From positions 1 to 36,428 of the forward strand of contig DAOURA010000004.1 of assembly GCA_030625325.1 (NCBI GenBank): 36,428 nt of DNA. The letters run 5' to 3'. How positions within the stretch are numbered: position 1 is the first letter of the stretch; every line of letters begins with the position of its first letter. The position numbers were made by a program, and so were the translations under genes. A model generated the notes under the pieces. The model was not told where the DNA came from and searched no databases. It saw nothing but the letters and a program-made list of their open reading frames with translations. This document shows positions 1 through 8,523 of this stretch, piece by piece. The stretch comes from Marinosulfonomonas sp. Its GTDB lineage: Bacteria; Pseudomonadota; Alphaproteobacteria; Rhodobacterales; Rhodobacteraceae.

Positions 1-125
1 CCCGTCAGAACGTTGAAAATACTTTCGCGCACCCGGTCACTGGTTGGGCGCAGGTGCGCGGCCATATCACCCTTACCCACAGACGCCAGCCCAAGGCCGC
101 GCCGTTTTCCCGCAATAATCCGCAT
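1..125 (-). CDS. rsmD: 16S rRNA (guanine-966-N2)-methyltransferase RsmD, 5' end only
   Basis: Only the first 41 codons are in the window; the gene runs off the left edge. The minus-strand reading starts MRIIAGKRRG and includes RPTSDRVRESIFNVL, the hallmark N-terminus of RsmD. RsmD is an S-adenosylmethionine enzyme that methylates G966 of 16S rRNA in the small ribosomal subunit. The SAM-binding motifs lie beyond the window and cannot be checked. The ATG shares one base with the TGA of the upstream reductase gene (TGATG), so the two are probably translationally coupled in one transcript. Recognition rests on the N-terminal signature alone, which is distinctive. Confidence 0.85.
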   Translation of the reverse strand, partial: MRIIAGKRRGLGLASVGKGDMAAHLRPTSDRVRESIFNVLT

Positions 126-1336
126 CAGGGTTTCAGCAGGGATTTAAGGTCGGTATCGGGGTCTGCAACCGTGTCCGCATTTGGGGATTTTCCGGCCTCA
201 ATCAGGCGTTTGGCGACCATATAGGCGCGGGGTTCATTGATGGCGTCCACGGCCAGCAATTGATCGCCCTTGAAATACCAGAATGACGCCGACTGTGCGG
301 TTGCACCGGGGCGCGTTACCACCCGGTCATAGCCGGTGTTCAGCCCGGCAATTTGCAGTTTTAAATCAAACTGATCCGACCAGAACCACGGTTTTGCGTT
401 ATAGGGTTTTTCCGCCCCCAGCATATTTTGCGCAACAATTTCAGCCTGATCAATGGCGTTACCCACGCTTTCCAGTCGGATGCGCCCGCCGTTATGGGGG
501 AACGATGCACAATCGCCCGCCGCCCAGATCGCCCGCTCAGAGGTGCGGCCAAATTTATCCGTTGCGATGCCGTTATCCAGTACAATCCCAGCCAGTTCCG
601 CCAGCTTTGTATCAGGGGCAACGCCGACCCCGATGATCACGAAATCAACGGCCAATTCGGTGCCATCCGTCAGGATTGCACCGCTGACACGGGCGCCACC
701 GGTTAGTTGTTTCAACCCAACCCCTTCGCGGATACCGACACCTTCGTCCCGGTGTTTGGCGCGAATGAAATCGGATGTTTCTGGTGCTGCAACCCGCTGT
801 AATATCCGATCGGCCATTTCTACAAGGGTGACATGCAGCCCCTTGCGCGCGGCCACCGCTGCGGCCTCAAGCCCGATGTAACCGCCACCAACTATCAGCA
901 CACGGCGACCCGTGCGAAATTCGGGTTCCATCGCGTCTGCGTCCTGCAAACTGCGTACCGTGTAAACGCCGCCCAGATCACCACCAATGGCCGCAGGTAA
1001 ACGGTGCGCAACAGCGCCGGTTGTCAGGGCCAGTTGATCGTATCCGATCACGTCATCCCCAAGGGTGACGGTCTTGGCACCCCGGTCAATGGCACTGACC
1101 GCCCGGCCAAGACGCAGGGTGATGTTGTTATCGGCGTAATAACTTTCAGGGCGCAGAAACATCCGGGGCAGTTCCATTTCCCCCAGCAGGTATTTCTTGG
1201 ACAGGGGCGGGCGCTGATAGGGGGGCACAGGTTCGCCACCGATCAGGGTAATTTCACCATCAAACCCAAGGCCGCGCAGCTTTGAAACCAGCGATTGCCC
1301 GGCCTGACCGGCACCGATGACGACTATGTGGTCCAT
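125..1336 (-). CDS. FAD-dependent NAD(P)H:ferredoxin reductase (rhodocoxin/putidaredoxin reductase type)
   Basis: A 403-residue pyridine nucleotide-disulfide oxidoreductase family protein. It has an N-terminal FAD-binding Rossmann motif, GAGQAG at residues 8-13. A second dinucleotide motif for NAD(P)H, GGGYIG, lies at 150-155, and the FAD-contacting AAGDC at 272-276. The YQRPPLSKKYL stretch near residue 40 is typical of ferredoxin reductases that pass electrons from NADH to a 2Fe-2S ferredoxin serving a P450 or dioxygenase. No ferredoxin or oxygenase gene lies nearby, so the partner is unknown. The 85-base gap to the divergent peroxiredoxin gene should hold both promoters. A role beside an antioxidant enzyme is possible but is only inferred from position. 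Confidence 0.85.
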   Translation of the reverse strand: MDHIVVIGAGQAGQSLVSKLRGLGFDGEITLIGGEPVPPYQRPPLSKKYLLGEMELPRMFLRPESYYADNNITLRLGRAVSAIDRGAKTVTLGDDVIGYDQLALTTGAVAHRLPAAIGGDLGGVYTVRSLQDADAMEPEFRTGRRVLIVGGGYIGLEAAAVAARKGLHVTLVEMADRILQRVAAPETSDFIRAKHRDEGVGIREGVGLKQLTGGARVSGAILTDGTELAVDFVIIGVGVAPDTKLAELAGIVLDNGIATDKFGRTSERAIWAAGDCASFPHNGGRIRLESVGNAIDQAEIVAQNMLGAEKPYNAKPWFWSDQFDLKLQIAGLNTGYDRVVTRPGATAQSASFWYFKGDQLLAVDAINEPRAYMVAKRLIEAGKSPNADTVADPDTDLKSLLKP

Positions 1337-1421
1337 AATTCCCCCTAAGTTACGGCTGGTCTGTTTCCCTGCAAACCCTATAACCTGTGCAGACAGATTG
1401 GCAAATCAACAGGGCGGCACA

Positions 1422-1910
1422 ATGACCATTTCAACAGGTGATAAATTACCGGATGCAACACTGACCCGGATCGGTGAAAACGGCCCGGAACAGGTTTCTC
1501 TGCATGATAAACTGCGCGGGCGTCGCGTGGTATTATTCGCCCTTCCCGGTGCCTTTACCCCGACCTGTAGTGCGGCCCATGTGCCCAGTTTTATCCGCAC
1601 GGCGGCGGATTTGGCGAAAAAGGGCGTGGATGAAATTATATGCGTTTCGGTCAATGACCCGTTTGTGATGCGGGCCTGGGGCGATGCAACTGGTGGCGCG
1701 AACGCCGGAATAACATTTTTGGCAGATGCCGATGGGTCCTATACCGCGGCCGTGGGTATGGGGTTTGATGCGCCGATCTCTGGGTTTTTTGGGCGCTCTG
1801 TTCGCTATTCAATGTTGATTGACGACGGAGTTTTGAAGGTCCTGAATATGGAAAAAGCACGCGGTGTGTGTGACCTGACGGCGGGTGAAACCCTGTTGGG
1901 GCAGATTTGA
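1422..1910 (+). CDS. Peroxiredoxin, Prx5-type (atypical two-cysteine thiol peroxidase)
   Basis: A 162-residue cytoplasmic peroxidase of the AhpC/TSA-redoxin superfamily that reduces hydrogen peroxide and organic hydroperoxides. The active-site segment PGAFTPTCSAAHVPSF places the peroxidatic cysteine at C49. C150, in GVCDLTAGETLL, sits where Prx5 proteins carry the resolving cysteine. A third cysteine is C74. I chose the ATG at 1422 because the protein then begins MTISTGDKLPDATL, matching the family; the reading frame continues upstream without homology. The stop is ten bases from the convergent stop of the FemAB-like gene. A glutaredoxin or thioredoxin reductant is expected but is not encoded here. 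Confidence 0.9.
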   Translation: MTISTGDKLPDATLTRIGENGPEQVSLHDKLRGRRVVLFALPGAFTPTCSAAHVPSFIRTAADLAKKGVDEIICVSVNDPFVMRAWGDATGGANAGITFLADADGSYTAAVGMGFDAPISGFFGRSVRYSMLIDDGVLKVLNMEKARGVCDLTAGETLLGQI

Positions 1911-1920
1911 TATTATCGGA

Positions 1921-3105
1921 TTAATCCGCTGGTCCGGGGCCCCGGCGGAATGGGCCATAGCTGGTCAGAATTTCATTTTCTTCATCTACTGCGCCGCGTT
2001 CGGCGTCCAGAAACTGTTCAACGGCTGATCTAAAGCCCGGATCACCGACCCAGTGCAGGGAATGGGTGGTCACGGGCATATAGCCCCGTGCCAGTTTGTG
2101 ATCGCCCTGCGCGCCGGCCTCAACGCGTTTCAGGCCGTGCGCGATTGCGAAATCAATAGCGCGATAATAACAAAGCTCAAAATGCAGGTTTGGGTGGTGT
2201 TCACTACACCCCCAGTAACGGCCATAAAGTGTATCGCGCCCGATAAAGTTCAACGCGCCCGCGATGGGTTTTCCGTCACGCTCGGCCAGAACCAACAGAA
2301 CATTGTCACGCATTTTTGCCTGCACGATGTCAAAAAAGGACCGGGTCAGATAAGGCGTCCCCCACTTTCGCGCCCCGGTGGATTGGTAAAATTCCCAGAA
2401 TGCATCCCAGTGATGGGGTTCAATCTGGTCCCCGGTCAGGCTGGTGATTGTGCCACCGAACCCTGACGCCCCGGCCCGTTCACGGCGGATATTTTTGCGT
2501 TTGCGTGATGATAGCTGTGCAAGGAAATCATCAAAATTCTGATAGCCGGGGTTTTCCCAGTGAAACTGCTGGCCCGTCCGGTGCAACAGGCCGATTTGTG
2601 TGCCTGCTGCGGCCTCATCCGGGGTGCAAAAAGTGATGTGAAGCGTCGAAATTTCATTGTTGGCGGCCAGTTGAATGGCACCCTGAACCAGTGCCGCCTG
2701 CCCGGTGGTGTCATGTCCGGGGCGTGTCAAAAACCGCCGCCCGGTGGCCGGGGTAAAAGGCACCGCGATCTGCAATTTCGGGTAATACCGCCCGCCCGCG
2801 TTTTCATAGGCGTTGGCCCAACTGTGATCAAAAACGTATTCACCCTGACTGTGCCCCTTGGCGTAAAGGGGGGCCACGGCAATGATCTGACCGTCAAGGG
2901 TGGCGGTTATGGGACGTGGTGACCAACCTGTGCCCGCCCCGACAGAGCCGGATTTTTCCAGCGCACTCAGGAACCTGTGGGTTGTGAACGGGTCAACTGC
3001 GCGCGCGCCGCCTGTGGATTGCGGACAGGCGCAGGCATCCCAGTCGCCGGGGGCAATTTCAAGAATGCTTTGATGGACGTTGATTTCAACTTGTGCTTCG
3101 CGCAT
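1921..3105 (-). CDS. FemAB-like / GNAT-fold acyltransferase (DUF482, PF04339 type)
   Basis: A 394-residue protein resembling the family annotated as peptidogalycan biosynthesis protein or DUF482 N-acetyltransferase. Recognisable stretches are the HSWANAYENAG region near residue 95, the basic SSRKRKNIRRERAGA near 205, and GRDTLYGRYWGCSEHHPNLHFELCYYRAIDFAI near 285-315, as in the family. No signal peptide or membrane segment is evident, so it is probably cytoplasmic. Substrates of this family are not established; transfer of an amino acid or acyl group onto a cell-surface precursor is the usual guess. It is last in the ridA-phosphodiesterase cluster, 50 bases after the preceding stop. Confidence 0.75.
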   Translation of the reverse strand: MREAQVEINVHQSILEIAPGDWDACACPQSTGGARAVDPFTTHRFLSALEKSGSVGAGTGWSPRPITATLDGQIIAVAPLYAKGHSQGEYVFDHSWANAYENAGGRYYPKLQIAVPFTPATGRRFLTRPGHDTTGQAALVQGAIQLAANNEISTLHITFCTPDEAAAGTQIGLLHRTGQQFHWENPGYQNFDDFLAQLSSRKRKNIRRERAGASGFGGTITSLTGDQIEPHHWDAFWEFYQSTGARKWGTPYLTRSFFDIVQAKMRDNVLLVLAERDGKPIAGALNFIGRDTLYGRYWGCSEHHPNLHFELCYYRAIDFAIAHGLKRVEAGAQGDHKLARGYMPVTTHSLHWVGDPGFRSAVEQFLDAERGAVDEENEILTSYGPFRRGPGPAD

Positions 3106-3155
3106 GAACCTATCCGGTTTTCACGCCGCGATTGTTGGTGCGATTTGGCGGGGCG

Positions 3156-3926
3156 TCAAGCGGGCAGATGTTTGGGCAGGTAATCTTCAAATGTGATGTT
3201 ATCGGCAAATTTGCGCGCCAGTAATTCCGATGCTTCATCCTTAAGCGTCCAACACAGGATAGGCACGCCCGCAGCTTTCAATTCAACAACACGGGGGCGT
3301 TCCAAATCACAGGCTTTGTGGGAAATAAAGTTGGCCTGCACCCGTTCAAAATCCGGGATTTCACGCAGCCTGTCACGGACGCTTTCGGGCAGTATCCCCC
3401 AGTTTTTCTTTAGGAAAGCCCCGGTAATCAGCCCACGCGGCGTGTTTGGCAAAAGATCTTTCATCCAGGCAACCGAATGGGGGTTGAAGGACATCACAGC
3501 AACCTGCCCCTGATAGTTATGCAATTCATTTGCGACCATTTTTTCCAGGGGCCCGGTGTCAGGCCCCATGGCCCCGTCCTGATCTTTTATTTCGATCAAA
3601 AGTGGTGCACGCCCGGCAACAAGGTCCAAAATCTCTGACAAGCTTGGAATGGTTTCGTTGCTGCCGGTCAGTTTGGTTTCATACAGCTCGGCCGCACTAC
3701 GCTGACGAACCGCGCCAAATTCTGCCGTTAGGCGGTTCATGAAATAGTCATGAAAAACAATCGCCTGACCGTCGCGCGACATCTGGATGTCAATTTCAAT
3801 GGCATAATTGGCATCAATCGCGGCGCGAATCGCCGCCCGCGAATTTTCGGGACGCCCCTTCGTCACATCGTGAAGTCCACGGTGCGCGATTGGCAGAGTC
3901 AAAAGGCGGGCGGGTAGGGCGTTCAT
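3156..3926 (-). CDS. Glycerophosphodiester phosphodiesterase
   Basis: A 256-residue GDPD-family enzyme that hydrolyses glycerophosphodiesters to glycerol-3-phosphate and an alcohol. All signature residues are visible: IAHRG near residue 14, an E-N pair (PENS) near 27, EIDIQMSRDG near 44 with the metal-binding E and D, FHD near 58, and IEIKDQ near 113. It has no signal peptide and so resembles cytoplasmic UgpQ rather than periplasmic GlpQ. Its ATG overlaps the ridA stop by four bases (ATGA), so the two are co-translated. A role in recycling phospholipid head groups follows from the family. Confidence 0.88.
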   Translation of the reverse strand: MNALPARLLTLPIAHRGLHDVTKGRPENSRAAIRAAIDANYAIEIDIQMSRDGQAIVFHDYFMNRLTAEFGAVRQRSAAELYETKLTGSNETIPSLSEILDLVAGRAPLLIEIKDQDGAMGPDTGPLEKMVANELHNYQGQVAVMSFNPHSVAWMKDLLPNTPRGLITGAFLKKNWGILPESVRDRLREIPDFERVQANFISHKACDLERPRVVELKAAGVPILCWTLKDEASELLARKFADNITFEDYLPKHLPA

Positions 3927-4387
3927 TTGATTTGAAAGATACCTTCGATCTCAACACTTACGCCAAACGGCAGGGAACCGGCACTAACGGCTGAGCGTGA
4001 ATGACGGCCAGCTTCACCTAGTGCCTCTGCAAAGAAATCCGATGCGCCGTTGATAACCTTTGGTTGCTCGGTAAAATCCGGGGTTGAATTTACAAACCCG
4101 GTCAGTTTGACCACGCGAACCAAACGATCCAGATCACCGCCACAGGCAACCTTTACCTGTGATAACAACCCAATGGCGCAAGACCGTGCCGCGGCAACCC
4201 CTTCTTCAACAGTTTTTTCGGCGCCAACTTTGCCGGTGACAAACCCGTCGGCATCAATTGAGATCTGACCAGATACATAAAGCGTATCACCAACCTGCAC
4301 AAACGGGATGTAGTTCGCCGCCGGGGCCTGTGCGTGTGCCAGTGTCACACCCATCTCGGCCAGTTTGGATTCTATATTTCCGCTCAT
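3923..4387 (-). CDS. RidA/YjgF family protein
   Basis: A 154-residue member of the RidA family, whose characterised members hydrolyse reactive enamine/imine intermediates. The length and the motifs VGDTLYVSGQISID and RSAVSAGSLPFGVSVEIEGI fit the longer YjgF-like subgroup rather than E. coli RidA itself. I chose the ATG at 4387 because GGAG lies about eight bases upstream and the protein then begins MSGNIESKLAEMGV as in relatives. An ATG 17 codons further upstream gives a non-homologous leader. This is the first gene of the minus-strand cluster, with a candidate promoter at 4478-4506. The biochemical activity of this subgroup is uncertain. Confidence 0.85.
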   Translation of the reverse strand: MSGNIESKLAEMGVTLAHAQAPAANYIPFVQVGDTLYVSGQISIDADGFVTGKVGAEKTVEEGVAAARSCAIGLLSQVKVACGGDLDRLVRVVKLTGFVNSTPDFTEQPKVINGASDFFAEALGEAGRHSRSAVSAGSLPFGVSVEIEGIFQIK

Positions 4388-4477
4388 ATCCGGTTCTCCG
4401 TATTTGAATTTGGCGCTGAAGTTAACCGGGTTTTGCATTGCTGAAAACTTCTAAATCAGCTTTCCCGGAAAGCCCGT

Positions 4478-4506
4478 GTAAAATAGGCAAAAACCGGCTT
4501 TGTCAA
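4478..4506 (-). promoter_or_regulatory. Candidate sigma70-type promoter for the ridA cluster
   Basis: On the minus strand a consensus -35 TTGACA (4506-4501) is followed by a weak -10: TATTTT after 15 bases, or TTTTAC after 17. It lies about 90 bases upstream of the chosen ridA start. The -35 match is perfect and the -10 is poor, so this is a candidate only. Confidence 0.4.
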
Positions 4507-4702
4507 GTAGGCCCAGACCGGTTGGAAAGAGGTGTAACGTTGTTCAAAAGGGAATGGGCGCTTACAATCCTGTTTTGCTTTTGACAGGCCTGATTTCCAA
4601 GACCTTGCCGGGGTGTGGGATAGTGGTAAAGTGGGGTTTGTATCGCTCTAATTCGTGAGAAACAGAGCTGGTGTTTTTTTGGGCCAATTGATTAGGTTAC
4701 TT

Positions 4703-5452
4703 ATGACTTCGATCAAAACAGCATTGCGCACGATGATTGGACTGTCCCTGATGACGGTCCTGTTGGCCTGCGCGGGGCCAGATGTCAGTGGTGGTATTTA
4801 CGACCCGTTTGAACGCCAGAACCGAGAGGTTCACGAATTTAATCGTCAGGTCGATAAGGCATTTTTGCGCCCGGCGTCCATGGCTTATGGTGGTATTTTG
4901 CCTGCGCCGGTGCGCATTGGTGTGGGGAATTTTGCATCAAACCTGTCGATTCCCGGCGCGATCGTGAATGATCTGCTGCAACTGAATATCGAAGATGCGG
5001 TGCATAACACTTTCCGCTTGCTGGTTAACACCACTGTGGGGCTTGGCGGTGTTCTGGACCCGGCACTGGCAATTGGCCTTGAACCGCGCGACAGTAATTT
5101 CGGTGAAACAATGCATGTCTGGGGCTTTAAGGAAGGCGCCTATGTTGAGCTGCCTTTTGTTGGCCCTTCAACAACCCGCGATTCGGTTGGGATGGCTGTG
5201 GATCTGGTGATCGATCCGCTGAACACCCTGTTTCCGGCCCCTGAAAAGTATATAGCACCGGCTGTGGCGGCGGCGGCAACCGTTGGCGACCGTTACCGGT
5301 TTGGCACGACCATCGATTCTGTCCTGTATGAAAGTGCGGACAGTTACGCCCAGTCGCGCCTGTTCTATCTGGAAAGTCGCCGCTTTGATCTGGGTGGGGA
5401 AACTGAAAGCGATGATGAATTATATGACCTCTATGAAGAAGCCTATGAATAG
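4703..5452 (+). CDS. mlaA: MlaA (VacJ) outer-membrane lipoprotein, phospholipid transport
   Basis: A 249-residue MlaA-family lipoprotein. An N-terminal hydrophobic stretch ends in the lipobox LLAC, making C23 the lipidated cysteine. The family segment YDPFERQNREVHEFN follows, then RVGVGNF-like and SNFGETMHVWGFKEGAYVELPFVGPST motifs. MlaA sits in the outer membrane and removes misplaced phospholipids from the outer leaflet, passing them to periplasmic MlaC. The ATG at 4703 gives a normal lipoprotein signal; an in-frame ATG at 4655 would add 16 residues. The gene ends with an acidic tail rich in D and E. It overlaps the following mlaC-like gene, so the pair is almost certainly one operon. Confidence 0.9.
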   Translation: MTSIKTALRTMIGLSLMTVLLACAGPDVSGGIYDPFERQNREVHEFNRQVDKAFLRPASMAYGGILPAPVRIGVGNFASNLSIPGAIVNDLLQLNIEDAVHNTFRLLVNTTVGLGGVLDPALAIGLEPRDSNFGETMHVWGFKEGAYVELPFVGPSTTRDSVGMAVDLVIDPLNTLFPAPEKYIAPAVAAAATVGDRYRFGTTIDSVLYESADSYAQSRLFYLESRRFDLGGETESDDELYDLYEEAYE

Positions 5453-6038
5453 TCCCCTGACGCGCCGGTTCTTTATGGCCGGTGCAAGTGCCGGGGTTTT
5501 GCTGACTGGCAGTCCCCTGTGGGCGTTTTCCACCAGTCAGGCAAAAGACCTGATTGAAAACGTTGTGAGGGACATCAACCGGATCATTAACTCGGGCAAG
5601 TCCGAGGCGGTGATGTTGCGTGATTTTGAAAAGATTTTTCGTGATTACGCTGATGTGGCGCGCATTGGTCAGCTGGTTCTTGGCCCCCCCGGCAGAAGCG
5701 CAAGTGGCGCGCAACGCGCCGCATTTGCCAGTGCTTTTCAGATCTATATTTCCCATAAATATGGCCGCAGGTTTCGTGAATTTATTGGCGGTCGGGTTGA
5801 TGTTGATAGCGCAAAGGCGGTGAAGTCATTTTATGAGGTCACCACCACGACCCACATGGCCGGTGAGGCCCCGTTTGAGGTTAAATTCGTGGTTGCCGAT
5901 AAAAATGGCCGTTTTATCGATATGAAGATCGAAGGGATCAGCCTTGTCAAAGCTGAACGAACCGAAATCGGTGCGATGCTGGACAAACGTAAGGGCAATC
6001 TAAATCAGTTGATCAAAGACCTGAAAAACACACGCTAA
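5445..6038 (+). CDS. mlaC: MlaC-family periplasmic phospholipid-binding protein with Tat signal
   Basis: About 197 residues of the MlaC/Ttg2D family (PF05494), which ferry phospholipid between MlaA and the inner-membrane MlaFEDB complex. The region from VMLRDFEKIFRDYADV through FASAFQIYISHKYGRRF and the C-terminal EGISLVKAERTEIGAML are characteristic. The N-terminus carries TRRFFMAG, a twin-arginine motif, before a hydrophobic core ending near PLWAFS. Export by the Tat pathway is therefore predicted. The ATG at 5445 has a purine-rich GAAG upstream and overlaps the mlaA stop by eight bases; an ATG at 5433 is the main alternative. The mlaFED genes are not in this window. Confidence 0.85.
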   Translation: MNSPLTRRFFMAGASAGVLLTGSPLWAFSTSQAKDLIENVVRDINRIINSGKSEAVMLRDFEKIFRDYADVARIGQLVLGPPGRSASGAQRAAFASAFQIYISHKYGRRFREFIGGRVDVDSAKAVKSFYEVTTTTHMAGEAPFEVKFVVADKNGRFIDMKIEGISLVKAERTEIGAMLDKRKGNLNQLIKDLKNTR

Positions 6039-6056
6039 CGCCGATTTACTGGCGTT
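6037..6056. terminator. Small hairpin between convergent mlaC and PBP genes
   Basis: AACGCC (6037-6042) pairs with GGCGTT (6051-6056) around an eight-base loop, just where mlaC ends and the convergent penicillin-binding protein gene ends. The U-tract is poor on both sides, so any terminator function would be weak. Confidence 0.35.
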
Positions 6057-8238
6057 TGGATTTTCCAAAAATTGACTGAAACACATCCCTTAATATCTGA
6101 TCCGCCACTCCGCCGCCGTTCCCATTTGGGTTGTTAAGCGTTTTTGGGATCAGGCCGGCCTTTGGCGGCCCGTCCACCCGGATCATTGGCAATGGTCGCG
6201 CTGGCAGGTCCTGATGCACCCGTTCCATTGTTTCGCGCCAAATCTCGGCGGGCAGGCCACCGCCGGTCACACCGGTTAACGGGGTGTTGTCGTCGTTGCC
6301 CATCCAGACCCCGGCCACATAATCGGCCGTGAAGCCCAGGAACCACGCGTCACGCGCCCCTTGGGTGGTGCCGGTTTTGGCGGCCACTTCACGCCCGGCC
6401 ATCTGGGCGCGCTGACCCGTGCCACGGGTGACGACTTCGCTCATCATGTAAATCAACTGACGTGCGGCGTCGGGTGTTATGACCCGTTCACCGATGCCAC
6501 CGCTTTGGGTCATCAGCGGGTCTGCGTCCCCCTGCAGGCGCAGTTCAATCAACCCGTAGGGTGTAACACTGGAGCCACCGTTCAAAATACCAGCATATGC
6601 GCCAGTCATTTCTATCAGGGTGGATTCTGACGCCCCAAGGGCCAGTGCCGGCCCTTCGGCCAGGTTGCTCTGAATGCCAAATTCCGAGGCAACAAAACGA
6701 ACATTATCGCGACCCACATCTTCGGAAATACGAACCGCAGGGGTGTTTAACGACAGGCGAAGCGCATCCGTCAGGGTCACAGGCCCCATGAATTTATTGG
6801 AATAGTTTCTGGGGGTCCAAGGGCCAGAACCGGGAATGTTGATGGTGATGGGTTCGTCAATAATCGTGTCATCATATCGATACCCAAGATCAAGTGCCGC
6901 CCCGTAAACAAAGGGCTTAAACGCCGATCCGGTTTGGCGTTTTGCCTGAATGGCGCGGTTGAACTGACCGGCAACACCCTTTAATTTCCGCCCCCCCACC
7001 ATGGCACGAACCGCGCCATCTGCGGACATAACCACAATGGCGGCCTGTGCGTTGGAGCCATCCTTAAGCTTGGCAAACACCAGTTGCAGGGCCTCTTCTG
7101 CGGCGGTTTGGATACGTTGATCAAAGGTCGTGCGGATCACCACGTCTTCGGTTGTTTCATCCGTCAGGAAACCCGGACCACTGCCCATGACCCAGTCGGC
7201 AAAATATCCGCCTGCGCGGGCCTCGGCCGCTTGTGATAACTGGGCCGGGTTGGCCAGTGCATCCGCCGCCTGTGCCGGGGACAAATACCCCTGATTTTTC
7301 ATCAGGGTAATGGTTGTGGCCGCCCGGTCCTGAGATCGTTTCAGGTTCGCGGTCGGGGCATAGCGTGACGGTGCCTTTAACAGGCCGGCAAGCATCGCCG
7401 ACTCTGCCGGGATCACCTGCGCGGCGGACTTGCCAAAATAGCGTTGGCTGGCCGCTTCAAACCCACGGGAACCGGCCCCCAGATAGGCGCGGTTCAGGTA
7501 GATCGTCAGAATTTCATCCTTGGTATATTTTGCCTCAAGGGACAGGGCGAATATGGCCTCTTTCACCTTGCGCCAAAGGGAACCCTGACGGCAGTCGGCT
7601 TCGTACTCGGCCTCACTTTGGCCTGCGTTTGGATCAAAGGGCACGCCAAGGCATAAAAGTTTCGCGGTTTGCTGGGTGATGGTCGAACCACCGTTCCCGG
7701 ACAATGGTCCGCGGCCCGCACGCAGGTTAATGCGAACGGCTGAGGCAACGCCCCGTGGGCTAAGGCCAAAATGGCGGTAAAACCGTTTGTCTTCTGTGGC
7801 GATCACCGCATTTTTCAGGTGCTTTGAAACCGTTCCGGCGGTGATTTGCCCGCCAAACTGTTCACCACGCCACGCATAAACATCGTTATTGCGATCCAGC
7901 AGGGTCACAGAGCCACGGGCACGTCCGTCCAGCAGATCCCCGACCGGGGGAAGGGTGGTGTAAAAATAGAAAATCGCAAGCAAAAGTAACAGGGTAACAA
8001 CGCCAGCCCCCCGCCATGCCAGACCCCAGAACAGGCGGAACAACCACCGGAACATCCCGCCAAAAATCCGCCGGAAGAACCCCACCTTGCGGGGGCCGCG
8101 GCGTTTTCTGCGGTTGGTTTTTGCCTTGGACTTTGGCTTACGCCGGGCGGTGGTTTTTGGGCCGGCCTTTGGCTTTTTCTTTGGGGTGCGCTTGTCCGCC
8201 ACCAGTGGCGTGCGCTTTTTCTTGCCTGTTCCGCTCAT
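6046..8238 (-). CDS. Class A penicillin-binding protein (PBP1A family): transglycosylase plus transpeptidase
   Basis: A 730-residue bifunctional peptidoglycan synthase. Residues 1-57 are a very basic cytoplasmic tail rich in K and R. One membrane segment follows at about 76-94. The GT51 glycosyltransferase domain (about 105-290) shows ATEDKRFYRHFG with catalytic E149, GGSTITQQ near 183-190, and the EILTIYLN motif near 242. The transpeptidase domain has SAFK with nucleophile S438, SLN at 496-498 and KTGT at 621-624. It polymerises and cross-links glycan strands on the outer face of the inner membrane. The tail after the transpeptidase domain is short, ending near FGKSKRQ. It could be named mrcA or pbpC-like; the exact paralogue is not resolvable here. 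Confidence 0.93.
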   Translation of the reverse strand: MSGTGKKKRTPLVADKRTPKKKPKAGPKTTARRKPKSKAKTNRRKRRGPRKVGFFRRIFGGMFRWLFRLFWGLAWRGAGVVTLLLLLAIFYFYTTLPPVGDLLDGRARGSVTLLDRNNDVYAWRGEQFGGQITAGTVSKHLKNAVIATEDKRFYRHFGLSPRGVASAVRINLRAGRGPLSGNGGSTITQQTAKLLCLGVPFDPNAGQSEAEYEADCRQGSLWRKVKEAIFALSLEAKYTKDEILTIYLNRAYLGAGSRGFEAASQRYFGKSAAQVIPAESAMLAGLLKAPSRYAPTANLKRSQDRAATTITLMKNQGYLSPAQAADALANPAQLSQAAEARAGGYFADWVMGSGPGFLTDETTEDVVIRTTFDQRIQTAAEEALQLVFAKLKDGSNAQAAIVVMSADGAVRAMVGGRKLKGVAGQFNRAIQAKRQTGSAFKPFVYGAALDLGYRYDDTIIDEPITINIPGSGPWTPRNYSNKFMGPVTLTDALRLSLNTPAVRISEDVGRDNVRFVASEFGIQSNLAEGPALALGASESTLIEMTGAYAGILNGGSSVTPYGLIELRLQGDADPLMTQSGGIGERVITPDAARQLIYMMSEVVTRGTGQRAQMAGREVAAKTGTTQGARDAWFLGFTADYVAGVWMGNDDNTPLTGVTGGGLPAEIWRETMERVHQDLPARPLPMIRVDGPPKAGLIPKTLNNPNGNGGGVADQILRDVFQSIFGKSKRQ

Positions 8239-8523
8239 TTTATTTGCTGCCTAATGCCTGCCGTTTTCGCAAAGATAGCCATTATGCAATCGGATGTCAG
8301 GGTGCAAGCCTGCGTTGGTTAGATAAATTCCGCCTAATATTTAGGCATACGCACAAAATTATGCACAAATTTGCAGAAACTTAATCCGCAGCATCATTTT
8401 TTCCAGTTCAAACCTTTAAGTAGTGGCCCCAGCCCGGCAGACCTTGGCAAGCAGGCCCGTGTTCATATTCGCACCGGTGGAACCACACAGATGCGCTTTG
8501 ATTGCGCCGGACCAAAGGAAGAA
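8239..8523. promoter_or_regulatory. Divergent intergenic region between the PBP gene and amtB
   Basis: This 285-base stretch should hold promoters for both genes. It contains a small inverted repeat, GCCTAA-TAT-TTAGGC, at 8332-8346, followed by an AT-rich segment. A purine-rich AAGGAAG ribosome-binding site precedes the amtB start. No glnK-like coding sequence was found here. I looked for a sigma54 GG-N10-GC pair and found no convincing one. Confidence 0.4.

Noticed and set aside
8440-8523. Possible sigma54 promoter before amtB
   Set aside because: GG and GC pairs are present but none has the required ten-base spacing with a good flanking match.
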